Shown: positions 15,504-22,947 of the stretch, in pieces | Layout of the letters: each line of letters starts with the position of its first letter | Position numbering within the stretch: position 1 is the first letter of the stretch | Assembly (NCBI GenBank): GCA_025966315.1 | Contig: JAOPUZ010000032.1 | Span: 1-33,872, forward strand | DNA: 33,872 bases | Direction of reading: 5' to 3' | DNA from: Frankiales bacterium | GTDB lineage: Bacteria; Actinomycetota; Actinomycetes; Mycobacteriales; Jatrophihabitantaceae | Program-made: the position numbers and the translations under genes | Notes under the pieces: generated by a model | Seen by the model: only the letters and a program-made list of their open reading frames with translations | What the model was told of the DNA's origin: nothing | Databases searched by the model: none

Positions 15504-16776
15504 CGGCATCGAGCTCGCCCAACACCCACGCCGGATGGACCGGCCATTGGCAGGCCGCATCCCCGCACGCCCCCGAACACACCTCGCCGACGGCGTGCCC
15601 GACGCGCAGCGCGGTGGGCAGATCCTGCCCAAGAGAGAACGTCGCGGGCAGCCGCTCAAACGGCGTTGATATGGCATCGGCGCCGGCCGGGGCGGTGCGA
15701 CCGGTGGCTGGATCTGCAGCTCGCCCCGGTCGCACCGGTTGCGTCCGCGCCGGTGACGGCCCGAGTCCTGGGCGCGGTCCCGTCACCGGCACAGCGACGC
15801 CGGGCTGGCCCGGGTTGCGTGGCCACGCCAGCGGGGCCAGGGAGAAGTTCGCGGTCAGCTGGGCGGTGACTCGTTTGAACGCCAGCCGAGTCGCCGGCAG
15901 CAACGCTGCCACGTCCAGAACGTCGCCGGCGGCGATATGTGGGTCGAAAGGCACCGTCACGAGCCGGTTGTGCCGACCCTGCGTCGGGCCTGACCCGGTG
16001 CGGGCATCGTGTGTGAGCTGACCGAGCCAGCTCAGCATCGGGCTCAGACCGTCCACGTCACCGCCCCCGGGACTGATCACGATCACGGCGCGGCTTACAA
16101 GGTCCCGGTAACGCCCGTCGGCCAGCGACGCCGACCCGCCCCAGCTCGGCATCGGTTCACCGGCTAGGGCCGTCAGCCACTCCACGGTTCGCGTCACCGC
16201 ATCGCGCTGCAGTTGTGTGCAGACCAGCAGTTGATCGGCCGAGTCCAGCGCGGCCCGGCTCACCTCGCCGGTCACCGAGGTCCCCATGTCGCTCACCAGG
16301 ACCTCGGCCGCCCGCGTCACCGACGAGGCCATCGCCGTGTACTGCGCACCCGACATCGCCTCGACCCGGGCCGGGTTCGCATCGGCGTTGCTGAAGACCC
16401 GCATCCGCCCAACCAAATCGCTGTACCGACTCAGCACCGGCCATTCCGGACGCAACGCGTCCCTCAACGCCACATCGGCCAGGTCCAGCCACGGCAACGG
16501 CGCCCCGGAAACGCGGGTCAAACGGTCCCGCAAACTGCCACCATGCGGATCGGCATCCGCCACCGCGACGATCTCACCGCGCGCCGACAACAACGATCCG
16601 CACAACGCCGCCGCCGGCGTCTTACCCACACCGCCCTTCGGGCCGCCGGCGACCACGATCCGCCAAGACCCGCTGAGCAGGGTCGGATCAAGAATCGCCC
16701 CATCCAGTGCGCGTTCTTCCTCCGCCGGCGTTGCGGCGCCGCCGCGTCGGCCGTTCCGCACCGCCCGGCGCATCAC
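15496..16776 (-). CDS. MinD/ParA-type P-loop ATPase of the conjugation operon
   Basis: 426 residues. Deviant Walker A GGPKGGVGKTP (44-54) with both signature lysines, then AVADADPHGG (71-80) as the switch I/A' strand. SDMGTSVTGEVSRAAL follows and VIVISPGGGDVDGL is a later strand. The end includes VPFDPHIAAGDVLDV, the VPFD motif common in ParA-like proteins of actinobacterial plasmids and ESX loci, then a Pro/Ala-rich tail with several Cys. Membership of the tra operon suggests positioning of the secretion machine or DNA rather than plasmid partition, since a separate ParA lies at 24.8 kb. It overlaps the 67-aa gene by ATGA. Confidence 0.8.
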   Translation of the reverse strand: MMRRAVRNGRRGGAATPAEEERALDGAILDPTLLSGSWRIVVAGGPKGGVGKTPAAALCGSLLSARGEIVAVADADPHGGSLRDRLTRVSGAPLPWLDLADVALRDALRPEWPVLSRYSDLVGRMRVFSNADANPARVEAMSGAQYTAMASSVTRAAEVLVSDMGTSVTGEVSRAALDSADQLLVCTQLQRDAVTRTVEWLTALAGEPMPSWGGSASLADGRYRDLVSRAVIVISPGGGDVDGLSPMLSWLGQLTHDARTGSGPTQGRHNRLVTVPFDPHIAAGDVLDVAALLPATRLAFKRVTAQLTANFSLAPLAWPRNPGQPGVAVPVTGPRPGLGPSPARTQPVRPGRAADPATGRTAPAGADAISTPFERLPATFSLGQDLPTALRVGHAVGEVCSGACGDAACQWPVHPAWVLGELDADA

Positions 16777-16976
16777 GCCACCCGCTCCGGCAAGGACTCG
16801 CGGCCACGTCGTGCAGCCCCGACATCCAGATCAAGCATCCCCGCCAACAGGTGCCAGTCCGCCGCATCGGCGCATCGGCCAGCGATGACCAGCGCGCATC
16901 GAGCTGATGCGGCCTGCTCCCATTCTTCAGTCGGGCGCGGACCGGTCATCGGCAGCTCCAAAAACGACACCACCAT
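16773..16976 (-). CDS. Small acidic/hydrophobic protein, 67 aa
   Basis: No recognised domain. It begins MVVSFLELP and contains EEWEQAASARCALVIAGRC and WHLLAGMLDLDVG. The ATG at 16976 has a clear AAGGAG at 16983-16988 with 6-nt spacing, and its stop overlaps the next ATG as ATGA. These two facts, plus its place between two ParA-like genes, are why I call it real. It may be a partner peptide for one of those ATPases. Confidence 0.55.
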   Translation of the reverse strand: MVVSFLELPMTGPRPTEEWEQAASARCALVIAGRCADAADWHLLAGMLDLDVGAARRGRESLPERVA

Positions 16977-16982
16977 CGAAAC

Positions 16983-16988
16983 TCCTTA
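16983..16988 (-). promoter_or_regulatory. Shine-Dalgarno AAGGAG deciding the 67-aa gene
   Basis: The minus strand reads AAGGAG six bases ahead of the ATG at 16976. It overlaps the stop region of the upstream ParA-like gene, so ribosomes finishing that gene sit at the signal. Confidence 0.65.
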
Positions 16989-17771
16989 CAGTTGAGGGGA
17001 ACCGAGACATGGGGCTGATGCTGGACACCGGCACCGATCGCCTATCACCACGTGCTGGTTCAGGGATCGGGGTGCCCGCTGGGGGTCCGCCCCCGTAGAC
17101 GGACCGATCAGCGTTAGCAATTTCGTCCCGGCCCCGATCAGCTCGCAAGGAACAGGTTCGGGGGTAATGCCGTGACGTTCCAGACGCCGACTGACCGGGA
17201 CACGGACAACGAGGCCCTGATCTCGAAGGCACGCCACCCGCGGTCCGACGCCGGCCGTGAGGCCGAGGCGTCGGCGCGGTCCTCCGACCAGCGCCACCGC
17301 TGCCGGCACCCGAGGCAGCCTGGACAGGGCGGTCTCGGCCGCACGTAACCCAGCAACCGTCGCCCGGGCCACGAGCACCAGCAGCGGATCAACGTCGACC
17401 GGCACCACGCCCGGAGCCGCCCAAGCGTCACCGTCGAGCAGCACCAACGCAGCGGCCGGACGCACCGGCGCAGGCGCCGCCGTGCCGTACCGGCGCTGCA
17501 CCAGGACGCGGCCTCGCCGCCCGTAACGCCAACGACGGGTGGCGTCGAGCCCGAGTTGCGCGTCAGCAGCGCACGTCAACCCAGAAAGAATCGGCAGACA
17601 CAGATCGATGACCTGCACTCCGCCAGCCAGCTTCACCAGCGCAGCAGCATCAGCGACGGCCATCACGACCGTTGACGTCCCGACCCCAGCCTGGGCACCA
17701 ACGAACGCCACCACCGCCGAGCCCAGCCACATGCCGTTAGCTGTGGATGCACTCGCGCTGTCGGTGCTCAT
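16986..17771 (-). CDS. ParA/MinD-like protein with degenerate P-loop
   Basis: 261 residues. VAFVGAQAGVGTSTV (21-35) mimics the deviant Walker A KGGVGKST, but the signature Lys and the catalytic Lys are Ala/Gln and Thr. Later strands (VQVIDLCLP, ALVLLDGDAW, PLLVLVARATV) keep the fold. The protein probably binds a partner or nucleotide without normal hydrolysis. It is the first long gene of the tra operon. Together with the DUF6668-like protein it makes two lysine-less P-loop proteins flanking one intact ATPase. Confidence 0.65.
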   Translation of the reverse strand: MSTDSASASTANGMWLGSAVVAFVGAQAGVGTSTVVMAVADAAALVKLAGGVQVIDLCLPILSGLTCAADAQLGLDATRRWRYGRRGRVLVQRRYGTAAPAPVRPAAALVLLDGDAWAAPGVVPVDVDPLLVLVARATVAGLRAAETALSRLPRVPAAVALVGGPRRRLGLTAGVGPRVACLRDQGLVVRVPVSRRLERHGITPEPVPCELIGAGTKLLTLIGPSTGADPQRAPRSLNQHVVIGDRCRCPASAPCLGSPQL

Positions 17772-17808
17772 CCCGCCGCCTGCACGATCTGATCGGCGAG
17801 CAGCAACC

Positions 17809-18015
17809 TCACGTCAGCACTTCCTTCCGAACGAAGTGGTCGCGCGATCCGCCCCCGTTGAACGGACCGAGCAACTTGATCAATGTCGTCGTCGAGAACC
17901 CGCGACCGAACAGTTCGGCGGGAGCGCCACAGAGCGCTGTGACCGCCGACAGCAGGGCAGGACGGGAGGGACGGTTCGCCAACGGTCGACGCGAGAGGGA
18001 CTTGTCCAGCGACAA
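17809..18015 (-). CDS. Doubtful small leader ORF of the tra operon
   Basis: 68 codons from TTG 18015 with the high third-position GC typical of coding DNA here; the product ends GPFNGGGSRDHFVRKEVLT. A second frame (stop at 17768-17770) overlaps the next ATG as ATGA and encodes ADVRLLLADQIVQAAG at its end, so a frameshift could join the two. A third frame is open further upstream from 18110. Either a real short gene is damaged here or this is leader sequence. No homologue recognised. Confidence 0.3.
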   Translation of the reverse strand: MSLDKSLSRRPLANRPSRPALLSAVTALCGAPAELFGRGFSTTTLIKLLGPFNGGGSRDHFVRKEVLT

Positions 18016-18277
18016 CGCCCACGTTCGTCAGGCGTCTGGACGGAGTCCGGTCGGCCGCCTACGTACAGCTCACATGAGTCAGCAGCACTCGCTGTTGGCA
18101 GGTATTTCATGACATACTTCCGGTTCGCTTGGACTCACACGAGGCCGATTGACGCATGTGTCTAACGTCAGTCCGAACTATAGCCATAAGGATCACGTCT
18201 GTGTCAAACCCTTTGGAGCGTCGCTGCTACTTTCGGCCTTGGGGAAGCTGACGGCGGCGAATGGTTAGGGGTAAGTG
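18016..18277. promoter_or_regulatory. Divergent control region between tra operon and XRE operon
   Basis: This is the only gap between the leftward transfer operon and the rightward regulator-integration block, so promoters for both should lie here. A TTGACG begins at 18149, and AT-rich patches with TATAG follow at 18179-18183, but the spacing is not ideal. TCTAACGTC at 18161 is one base from the TCTAACGTT repeat flanking parAB. AGGGG just before 18278 is the ribosome site of the XRE gene. The XRE protein probably binds here. Confidence 0.45.
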
Positions 18278-18766
18278 ATGGCAGACGACAAGGCCGAGGA
18301 GGTGGACGCGTCGGCGCTAACGCTCGACACGTTCGCTGGACGACTCAACTACTTGTTCCAAACCGTGCATCCGAGGGGGCAGCGTCCCTTCAGCTACGAC
18401 CACGTCGCGGAGTCGATTACTAAGGAACGGGGCATCGACATATCTGCGAACTACATCTGGATGCTTCGCTCGGGACGTCGAGACAACCCAACGCTGCGTC
18501 ACATGGAAGGACTTGCGTGGTTCTTCGGAGTCAGCCCGGCCTTTCTCAGCGATGCCGAGGAAGCGGGGCGGGTGCGAGAACAGCTCGACAAACTCAGCAC
18601 CATCGCGGACAGCGGACTGCAGCACGTAGCAATGCGAGGAGGCTCCGTTGGCGACAACACGTTGGACGTCATCCATGCGCTCCTAGATCAAGTTCGACAA
18701 CTTACCGATGGCATGGTGACCGGTCCCCGTGTGCCTGAGAAACCAGACCGTGACGCAAAGGAGTGA
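18278..18766 (+). CDS. EspR-like XRE transcription regulator
   Basis: 162 residues from ATG 18278 (a GTG three bases upstream is also in frame). The N-terminal half, TFAGRLNYLFQTVHP through ANYIWMLRSGRRDNPT to LAWFFGVSPAFLSD, closely follows the HTH of mycobacterial EspR (RLNRLF, YLSQLRSGNRTNPS, LANFFRIKAAYF). The recognition helix is around YIWMLRSGRR. A helical tail (DKLSTIADSGLQHVAMR) probably dimerises. It is the first gene of a four-gene operon with an ImmA-type protease, the classic repressor/anti-repressor arrangement of mobile elements. I infer that it controls the divergent tra operon and/or xis-int. Confidence 0.8.
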   Translation: MADDKAEEVDASALTLDTFAGRLNYLFQTVHPRGQRPFSYDHVAESITKERGIDISANYIWMLRSGRRDNPTLRHMEGLAWFFGVSPAFLSDAEEAGRVREQLDKLSTIADSGLQHVAMRGGSVGDNTLDVIHALLDQVRQLTDGMVTGPRVPEKPDRDAKE

Positions 18767-18775
18767 CGCAGTCCC

Positions 18776-19303
18776 GTGAAGACGACAGAACAGCACCGGC
18801 TTCGACGACGCTGTGACGATTTGCTGCGACAGGTCAGCATTCCTACTCCGTGGGACCTACGGGACTTCCTTGAGAACCTGGGCGAACAGCGCTCTCGGCC
18901 TATCGTGCTGGCCGAAGCACCCGCACTGGCAGATCAGTCCGTCAGCGCACAATGGTGGAAGCAATCCGACGCCGACGTCATCCTTTATGCGCCGACACAG
19001 AGCACCTTCTATCTCGAGCTCAACGTCTTTCATGAGGTCGGGCACATGCTGTGCGGGCACGACAAGCGCTACACGCCCTTTTCGGAGCAGGACATGGAGG
19101 CCCTTACGTCGGCACCTGGTGCGGCCTCGATCATCTTTTCGCGAAGCTCTCGATTCGACTCGGACGAGGAGCGCGAGGCTGAGTTCACGGCCTATCGCCT
19201 CAAGCTCATGATCGAGCGAGGGACAACGGTGGCAGACGACGACCCTACGAACGCTCATATGCGGAAAGCGATGAGACGAGCCCTAGGCAACGCAGACGCC
19301 TGA
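18776..19303 (+). CDS. ImmA/IrrE-type zinc metalloprotease
   Basis: 175 residues from GTG 18776, with AAGGAG at 18759-18764. The zinc motif is HEVGH in NVFHEVGHMLCGHDK, and a downstream Glu in EEREAEFTAYRLKL gives the third ligand (ExxAxxFA-type helix). ImmA of ICEBs1 and IrrE of Deinococcus use this fold to cleave a partner repressor. Immediate linkage to an XRE gene suggests the same here. No membrane segment. The stop overlaps the next ATG as TGATG, so the membrane gene is translationally coupled. Confidence 0.85.
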   Translation: MKTTEQHRLRRRCDDLLRQVSIPTPWDLRDFLENLGEQRSRPIVLAEAPALADQSVSAQWWKQSDADVILYAPTQSTFYLELNVFHEVGHMLCGHDKRYTPFSEQDMEALTSAPGAASIIFSRSSRFDSDEEREAEFTAYRLKLMIERGTTVADDDPTNAHMRKAMRRALGNADA

Positions 19304-20448
19304 TGCTGAGGGACGTCCTCGACAACCTGCAGCTGACCGGCGCGATCGTGGTGTGGGTCGTTACGGTCACTCGCGTCGCAATGATTCGCAAGCCAAGTAG
19401 CCGAGTGCTCTGGTTTGCCTTGTTTGCACTTGCGGTCGGTCAAACACTTCAAGTCGAGCCCGTCTATCGCGCGGTCGACAACGCCGCTGGAACGCCTGGT
19501 GCAGCTGCGCTGGTCAAACACGCAGCCGCCCTGTTCGCTGCTGCAAACACAGCCTCGATTGTCGCAACTCTCGTCGGCGCGAAACCGCGGAATCAGCAAA
19601 GGGCCCGACTCGCCATGGCGGTCGCTCTTATGTTGAGTGTGGTTCCCTGGCTCATCAGACCGCCTGCGGCTGTGCCGCCGAGCCTTCTGCAACGAGCCGA
19701 ATACTACGACTCAACGGCACGCGGCCTGGTCCACTGGATGGCGTTCTTGTCCTATCTCGGCTGGACACTCTGGATCGCCAGCCGCATCTGCTGGCGGTTC
19801 CGACGGATCGAGAGCAACCGCGACAGTCGCATTGGGGTAACCATGGTGGGTGCTGGCACGACGATTGGACTTGGCTACGTGGCCGAGAAGACTTTGACCG
19901 AAGTTGCCTGGGCGAGTGGCCACGGGCCGGCCTTCGTGCTGTTCGATCAGACTGCAGAAGCGATCATTCTCGCCGCATCGGTGTCGTTGATCGCCGTCGG
20001 AACGGCTTACCAAGCAGCAACAACGCGGATCGCGCAGCGCATCGGACATCACCGAGATCACGCGGCCTGGCAACGGATTCGACCACTCGCCCTACGCCTG
20101 CAAGTCGAGTTCCCTGACATTCAGACGCCCGTCGGACTGTCGTCGTCCGAACGACTCGTTGCCGCGTTAGCCACGACCCACGAAGGACTACGACGGCTCA
20201 CCGCCTACCTGCCGCCATCGAGTTTGGCCGAAGCGGCCCTGACCCGGCGGGACTGCGCTGCGCACTGGTTGCACGAGGCCTTGAGCATCAAGGCAGCCGG
20301 TAATCCACCACAACACGCGATGACTGCCTTACCACTGTCCGACAGCGGACTGACCCGCGAGAGTGCCATCGATTTAGCACTCGTGTACCGCGATTCGATC
20401 GAAGCCCGCGAGCGACGCCCCGCTCGCCAATTGGAGTCAAGACGATGA
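19303..20448 (+). CDS. Seven-TM protein, MAB_1171c-like putative transporter
   Basis: 381 residues. Hydrophobic helices lie at about 10-27, 33-52, 66-88, 98-116, 139-160, 178-200 and 213-235. They are followed by a cytoplasmic helical domain (about 236-381) with RIRPLALRLQVEFPDI and LRRLTAYLPPSSL. The organisation and the neighbouring XRE/ImmA genes match the group annotated as MAB_1171c-family putative transporter in actinobacteria, whose substrate is unknown. The soluble domain could alternatively make it a sensor that signals to the protease or regulator. It overlaps the oxygenase gene by ATGA. Confidence 0.65.
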   Translation: MLRDVLDNLQLTGAIVVWVVTVTRVAMIRKPSSRVLWFALFALAVGQTLQVEPVYRAVDNAAGTPGAAALVKHAAALFAAANTASIVATLVGAKPRNQQRARLAMAVALMLSVVPWLIRPPAAVPPSLLQRAEYYDSTARGLVHWMAFLSYLGWTLWIASRICWRFRRIESNRDSRIGVTMVGAGTTIGLGYVAEKTLTEVAWASGHGPAFVLFDQTAEAIILAASVSLIAVGTAYQAATTRIAQRIGHHRDHAAWQRIRPLALRLQVEFPDIQTPVGLSSSERLVAALATTHEGLRRLTAYLPPSSLAEAALTRRDCAAHWLHEALSIKAAGNPPQHAMTALPLSDSGLTRESAIDLALVYRDSIEARERRPARQLESRR

Positions 20449-21275
20449 CGAATACTCCGGATCCCGTCGCGCTGGCAAGGGCCCACGAGATCTACCGGTA
20501 TGCAGCCATGTTCGATCTGGTTCGCGATTTTCGCGTCGGGCTCAACCTCGCGTTCTATCGCACGTTCGCTGTGCCTCGGATAGCCGAGCTGCTCGTCAGG
20601 ACGGGCGAGATGCAGCGGCAGCCGCACAAGCGCTCGATGGACACCGGTCTTTTCATGTACGAGTTGATCGAAGCCGGTTTCGAGAGCGAGCGAGGGCTGC
20701 GGGTCGTCGACGCCTTGAACAAGATGCATCAGCGATGGCCCATCGATCCAGAGGACTACCGGTATGTACTGCTGACTTTCGTCGTGGTGCCTACGCGCTG
20801 GATCAACAGCTATGGACCACGACCGCTCTCGGACCGTGAGACCGACGCGATTCTCTACTTCTACCGCGAGCTCGGCCGGCGAATGGCCATCGTCAACTTG
20901 CCCGCGACCTACCAAGACGCCGAGCAGATCTTTGACGAGTACGAGCTAAAGAACGTCCGATTCAGTTCGGCCGGCCAGGCTCTGATGCAAACGACCGAGG
21001 ACGTGATGGCCCGCCAACTCCCCGGACCTCTCAAGTCGGCGGGCAGATTGCTGACCCGGCTAATTCTCGACGACTATGTGGCGCGAGCCATCGGGCTCAA
21101 GCCGGCGCCGCGAACAGGGCAGGCGCTTATGCGCGCGGTGGCGCGGATTCGGCGACGCCGCAACGCTCGGAGGACGCCGCGGAACGAGAGCTGGTTCCAG
21201 CCGGGACGAAGGGTCGATGGCGTCTATCCCGGTGGCTACGAATTCGAAGAGCTTGGACCTCCCAATCTGGACTAG
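20445..21275 (+). CDS. MpaB/rubber-oxygenase-fold (DUF2236) putative haem oxygenase
   Basis: 276 residues. RSMDT gives R63 and T67, and NKMHQRW gives H95. The spacing R-x3-T then a His about 28 residues later matches Arg164/Thr168/His198 of the latex-clearing protein Lcp, where the His binds haem. PEDYRYVLLTFVVVPTRWI and YFYRELGRRMAIVNLP are further hallmarks of the MpaB/rubber oxygenase domain (PF09995). Known members cleave isoprenoid or polyunsaturated chains oxidatively. The C-terminus is basic (IRRRRNARRTPR). There is no signal peptide, so it is cytoplasmic or membrane-associated. Its place in an XRE-ImmA-membrane operon suggests making or destroying a lipophilic signal, which is inference. 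Confidence 0.75.
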   Translation: MTNTPDPVALARAHEIYRYAAMFDLVRDFRVGLNLAFYRTFAVPRIAELLVRTGEMQRQPHKRSMDTGLFMYELIEAGFESERGLRVVDALNKMHQRWPIDPEDYRYVLLTFVVVPTRWINSYGPRPLSDRETDAILYFYRELGRRMAIVNLPATYQDAEQIFDEYELKNVRFSSAGQALMQTTEDVMARQLPGPLKSAGRLLTRLILDDYVARAIGLKPAPRTGQALMRAVARIRRRRNARRTPRNESWFQPGRRVDGVYPGGYEFEELGPPNLD

Positions 21276-21342
21276 TGTTAGATACGGTGTCAACTGTAGT
21301 TAGATAGACGGCTAACGACGGCTACCTGACAGGGGGCACCAC
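21276..21342 (+). promoter_or_regulatory. xis-int control region with GTTAGATA direct repeat
   Basis: GTTAGATA occurs at 21277-21284 and again at 21299-21306, 22 bp apart or about two helical turns, between the oxygenase stop and xis. This is a plausible operator for the XRE regulator or for Xis itself. AGGGGG at 21331-21336 is the xis ribosome site. No clear -35/-10 pair is visible. Confidence 0.45.
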
Positions 21343-21552
21343 ATGGAAGAGCTCGGCGAGCCACTGCTCACCGTCGAGGAGGCAGCGAGCAGGTTAAATA
21401 CCGGCGTCCGATTCCCGCGCCGGCTGATCGCCGAACGGCGGATCGCGTACGTCAAGGTTGGGCGACACGTGAGAATCCCTGCGGCCGCCCTAGCCGCGTA
21501 CATCGATTCCGCTACCGTGAGTCCGGTTCAAGCAGCAACCCGGCGAAGGTAG
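21343..21552 (+). CDS. xis: Excisionase (MerR-like/HTH_17 DNA-binding protein)
   Basis: 69 residues. LTVEEAASRLN is the first helix-turn of an HTH_17 excisionase; RFPRRLIAERRIAYVKVGRHVRIP is the usual second half, where R-x-I-P-x-x-x-L closes the winged motif. Such proteins bind the att arms and bias the integrase towards excision. It ends two bases before the integrase start, so the two are co-translated. Confidence 0.8.
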   Translation: MEELGEPLLTVEEAASRLNTGVRFPRRLIAERRIAYVKVGRHVRIPAAALAAYIDSATVSPVQAATRRR

Positions 21553-21554
21553 TT

Positions 21555-22904
21555 TTGGTGGCAAAGCGACGCATGTTCGGCTGGGTGAGAGCCCTCCCAT
21601 CGGGACGCTTCCAAGCGTCTTATCTTGGCCCCAATGGAGCGAGGCGCGTTGCGCCCTCGACGTTTGCGACCAAGGGTGACGCAGATATCTGGTTGACAGT
21701 AGTTCGCGCCAGCATCATTGCGGGAAATTGGCGCGACCCCGAGGCGGGGCGCCAATTTTTTGGACAGTACGCACAGACGTGGATTGCGCAGCGGCCCGGT
21801 CTGAGGCCACGAACAATCGATCTCTACGAGTGGCTATACGGTCGGCATCTGGAGACCACCTTCTCAAGGGTTGCGCTGGAGGATATGACCCCAGTACTCG
21901 TGCGGGATTGGTACCACCAGCTCTCCGTCGATGGAGTCTCGCAGTCGATGAGAGCAAAGGCTTACCGACTGTTACGAGCCGTGCTCAACACTGCGGTTGA
22001 TGACGGCACGATCGATCGGAACCCGTGCCGGATCCGCAGCGGCGGCAAGGAGGGCGCGGGCGAGCGGCCGACGCTGAGCATCGAACAGGTCTTCGCGCTC
22101 TGTGAAGCAGTACCGCCGCGGTTCGCGACCTTTATTGCCCTAAAAACCTTCGGCAGCTTGCGCTGGGGGGAAATCACTGCCCTTCGGTGTAGCGACGTCG
22201 ACCTCGCCACTGGGGTCCTATTTGTCCACGCCGCATGGGTGGAACGTTCCACCGGCGCTATGGAGCTTGGTCCGCCAAAGTCTCCCGCCAGCATCAGAGC
22301 TATCGCTCTGCCGCTGCCCGTTGTGGATATGCTGCGACAGCACCTTGCCGCCTTCGTTGAAGACGGTCCTGACCCACTGATCTTCACCGGCCCGAGCGGC
22401 CGGCCGCTTCGTCGCAGCAACTTCAACAAGGCCGTCAATTGGGCTACTGCTGTGGCTAGCATCGGTGTGCCTCACCTGCACCTGCACGATTTACGGCACA
22501 CTGGAAATACGCTTGCCGCCGGAACACCCGGCACGTCAACGCGAGACCTGATGGAGAGGATGGGCCACGAAACGATGACCGCAGCCCTCATCTATCAGCA
22601 CGCCACCCGGAAGGCCGACCGTCGTATTGCCGAGGCGCTCGGGGTCGTCATCGCCGAGTCCGCGCCTGCGCCGTCCGGGGCCGTTACAGCACGCGAACAG
22701 CACGCGACCGTCGGCAGGTCCTCCGTGAATCCCTACCGAAGCGCTGCACGCCCCGTATTACGGGGCCTTCGTCCTGGAGCGGGTGACGAGAATCGAACTC
22801 GCACTGTCAGCTTGGGAAATCTAGCGTTTTCGGCTGGGAATCACCTAGAGGTGGCCAAATCCGGCGTTCTCGATGATGAGAACACCTCCGGTGAGTCACC
22901 TTGA
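21555..22904 (+). CDS. int: Tyrosine site-specific integrase
   Basis: 449 residues from TTG 21555 (GTG 21558 is equally good). An Arm-binding N-terminus (1-65) and SAM-like core-binding domain (about 66-160) precede the catalytic domain. R203 (SLRWGE), K242, H311 and R314 (HLHDLRHTGN), H338 (MGHET) and nucleophile Y347 (ALIYQHAT) are all present. It catalyses integration at, and with Xis excision from, a tRNA-Gly gene. From about residue 407 the frame runs through the tRNA core (DENRTRTVSLGN), so the last ~40 codons would differ between the free and integrated states. The C-terminal 90 residues are beyond the catalytic domain and probably dispensable. Confidence 0.9.
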   Translation: MVAKRRMFGWVRALPSGRFQASYLGPNGARRVAPSTFATKGDADIWLTVVRASIIAGNWRDPEAGRQFFGQYAQTWIAQRPGLRPRTIDLYEWLYGRHLETTFSRVALEDMTPVLVRDWYHQLSVDGVSQSMRAKAYRLLRAVLNTAVDDGTIDRNPCRIRSGGKEGAGERPTLSIEQVFALCEAVPPRFATFIALKTFGSLRWGEITALRCSDVDLATGVLFVHAAWVERSTGAMELGPPKSPASIRAIALPLPVVDMLRQHLAAFVEDGPDPLIFTGPSGRPLRRSNFNKAVNWATAVASIGVPHLHLHDLRHTGNTLAAGTPGTSTRDLMERMGHETMTAALIYQHATRKADRRIAEALGVVIAESAPAPSGAVTAREQHATVGRSSVNPYRSAARPVLRGLRPGAGDENRTRTVSLGNLAFSAGNHLEVAKSGVLDDENTSGESP

Positions 22905-22947
22905 TTTACCCCTATTTACCGTTGCTTACAGCACGCGAACAGCACGC
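22684..22947. other. attP: attP: tRNA-Gly 3' fragment flanked by arm-type repeats
   Basis: On the minus strand 22818-22775 reads as the 3' part of tRNA-Gly(CCC): anticodon-loop TTCCCAA, stem GCTGA, T-arm GCGAGTTCGATTCTCG and acceptor CACCCGCTCCA. The 5' side (22819 on) does not pair with the anticodon stem, so this is not a whole tRNA gene. A perfect 22-bp direct repeat lies on both sides, at 22684-22705 and 22926-22947; each copy contains two ACAGCACGC units 11 bp apart. Core plus symmetric arms is the layout of an integrase attP. A GC-rich hairpin (about 22749-22766) lies just beyond the tRNA 3' end and would act as a terminator on the minus strand. Confidence 0.8.

Noticed and set aside
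18161-18169. TCTAACGTC as a third parS cluster
   Set aside because: It is a single copy with one mismatch far from parAB. Chance is sufficient, so it is noted only in the control-region entry.
22775-22828. A complete tRNA-Gly gene
   Set aside because: Only the anticodon loop to CCA end is present. The upstream side does not form the anticodon, D or acceptor 5' stems.
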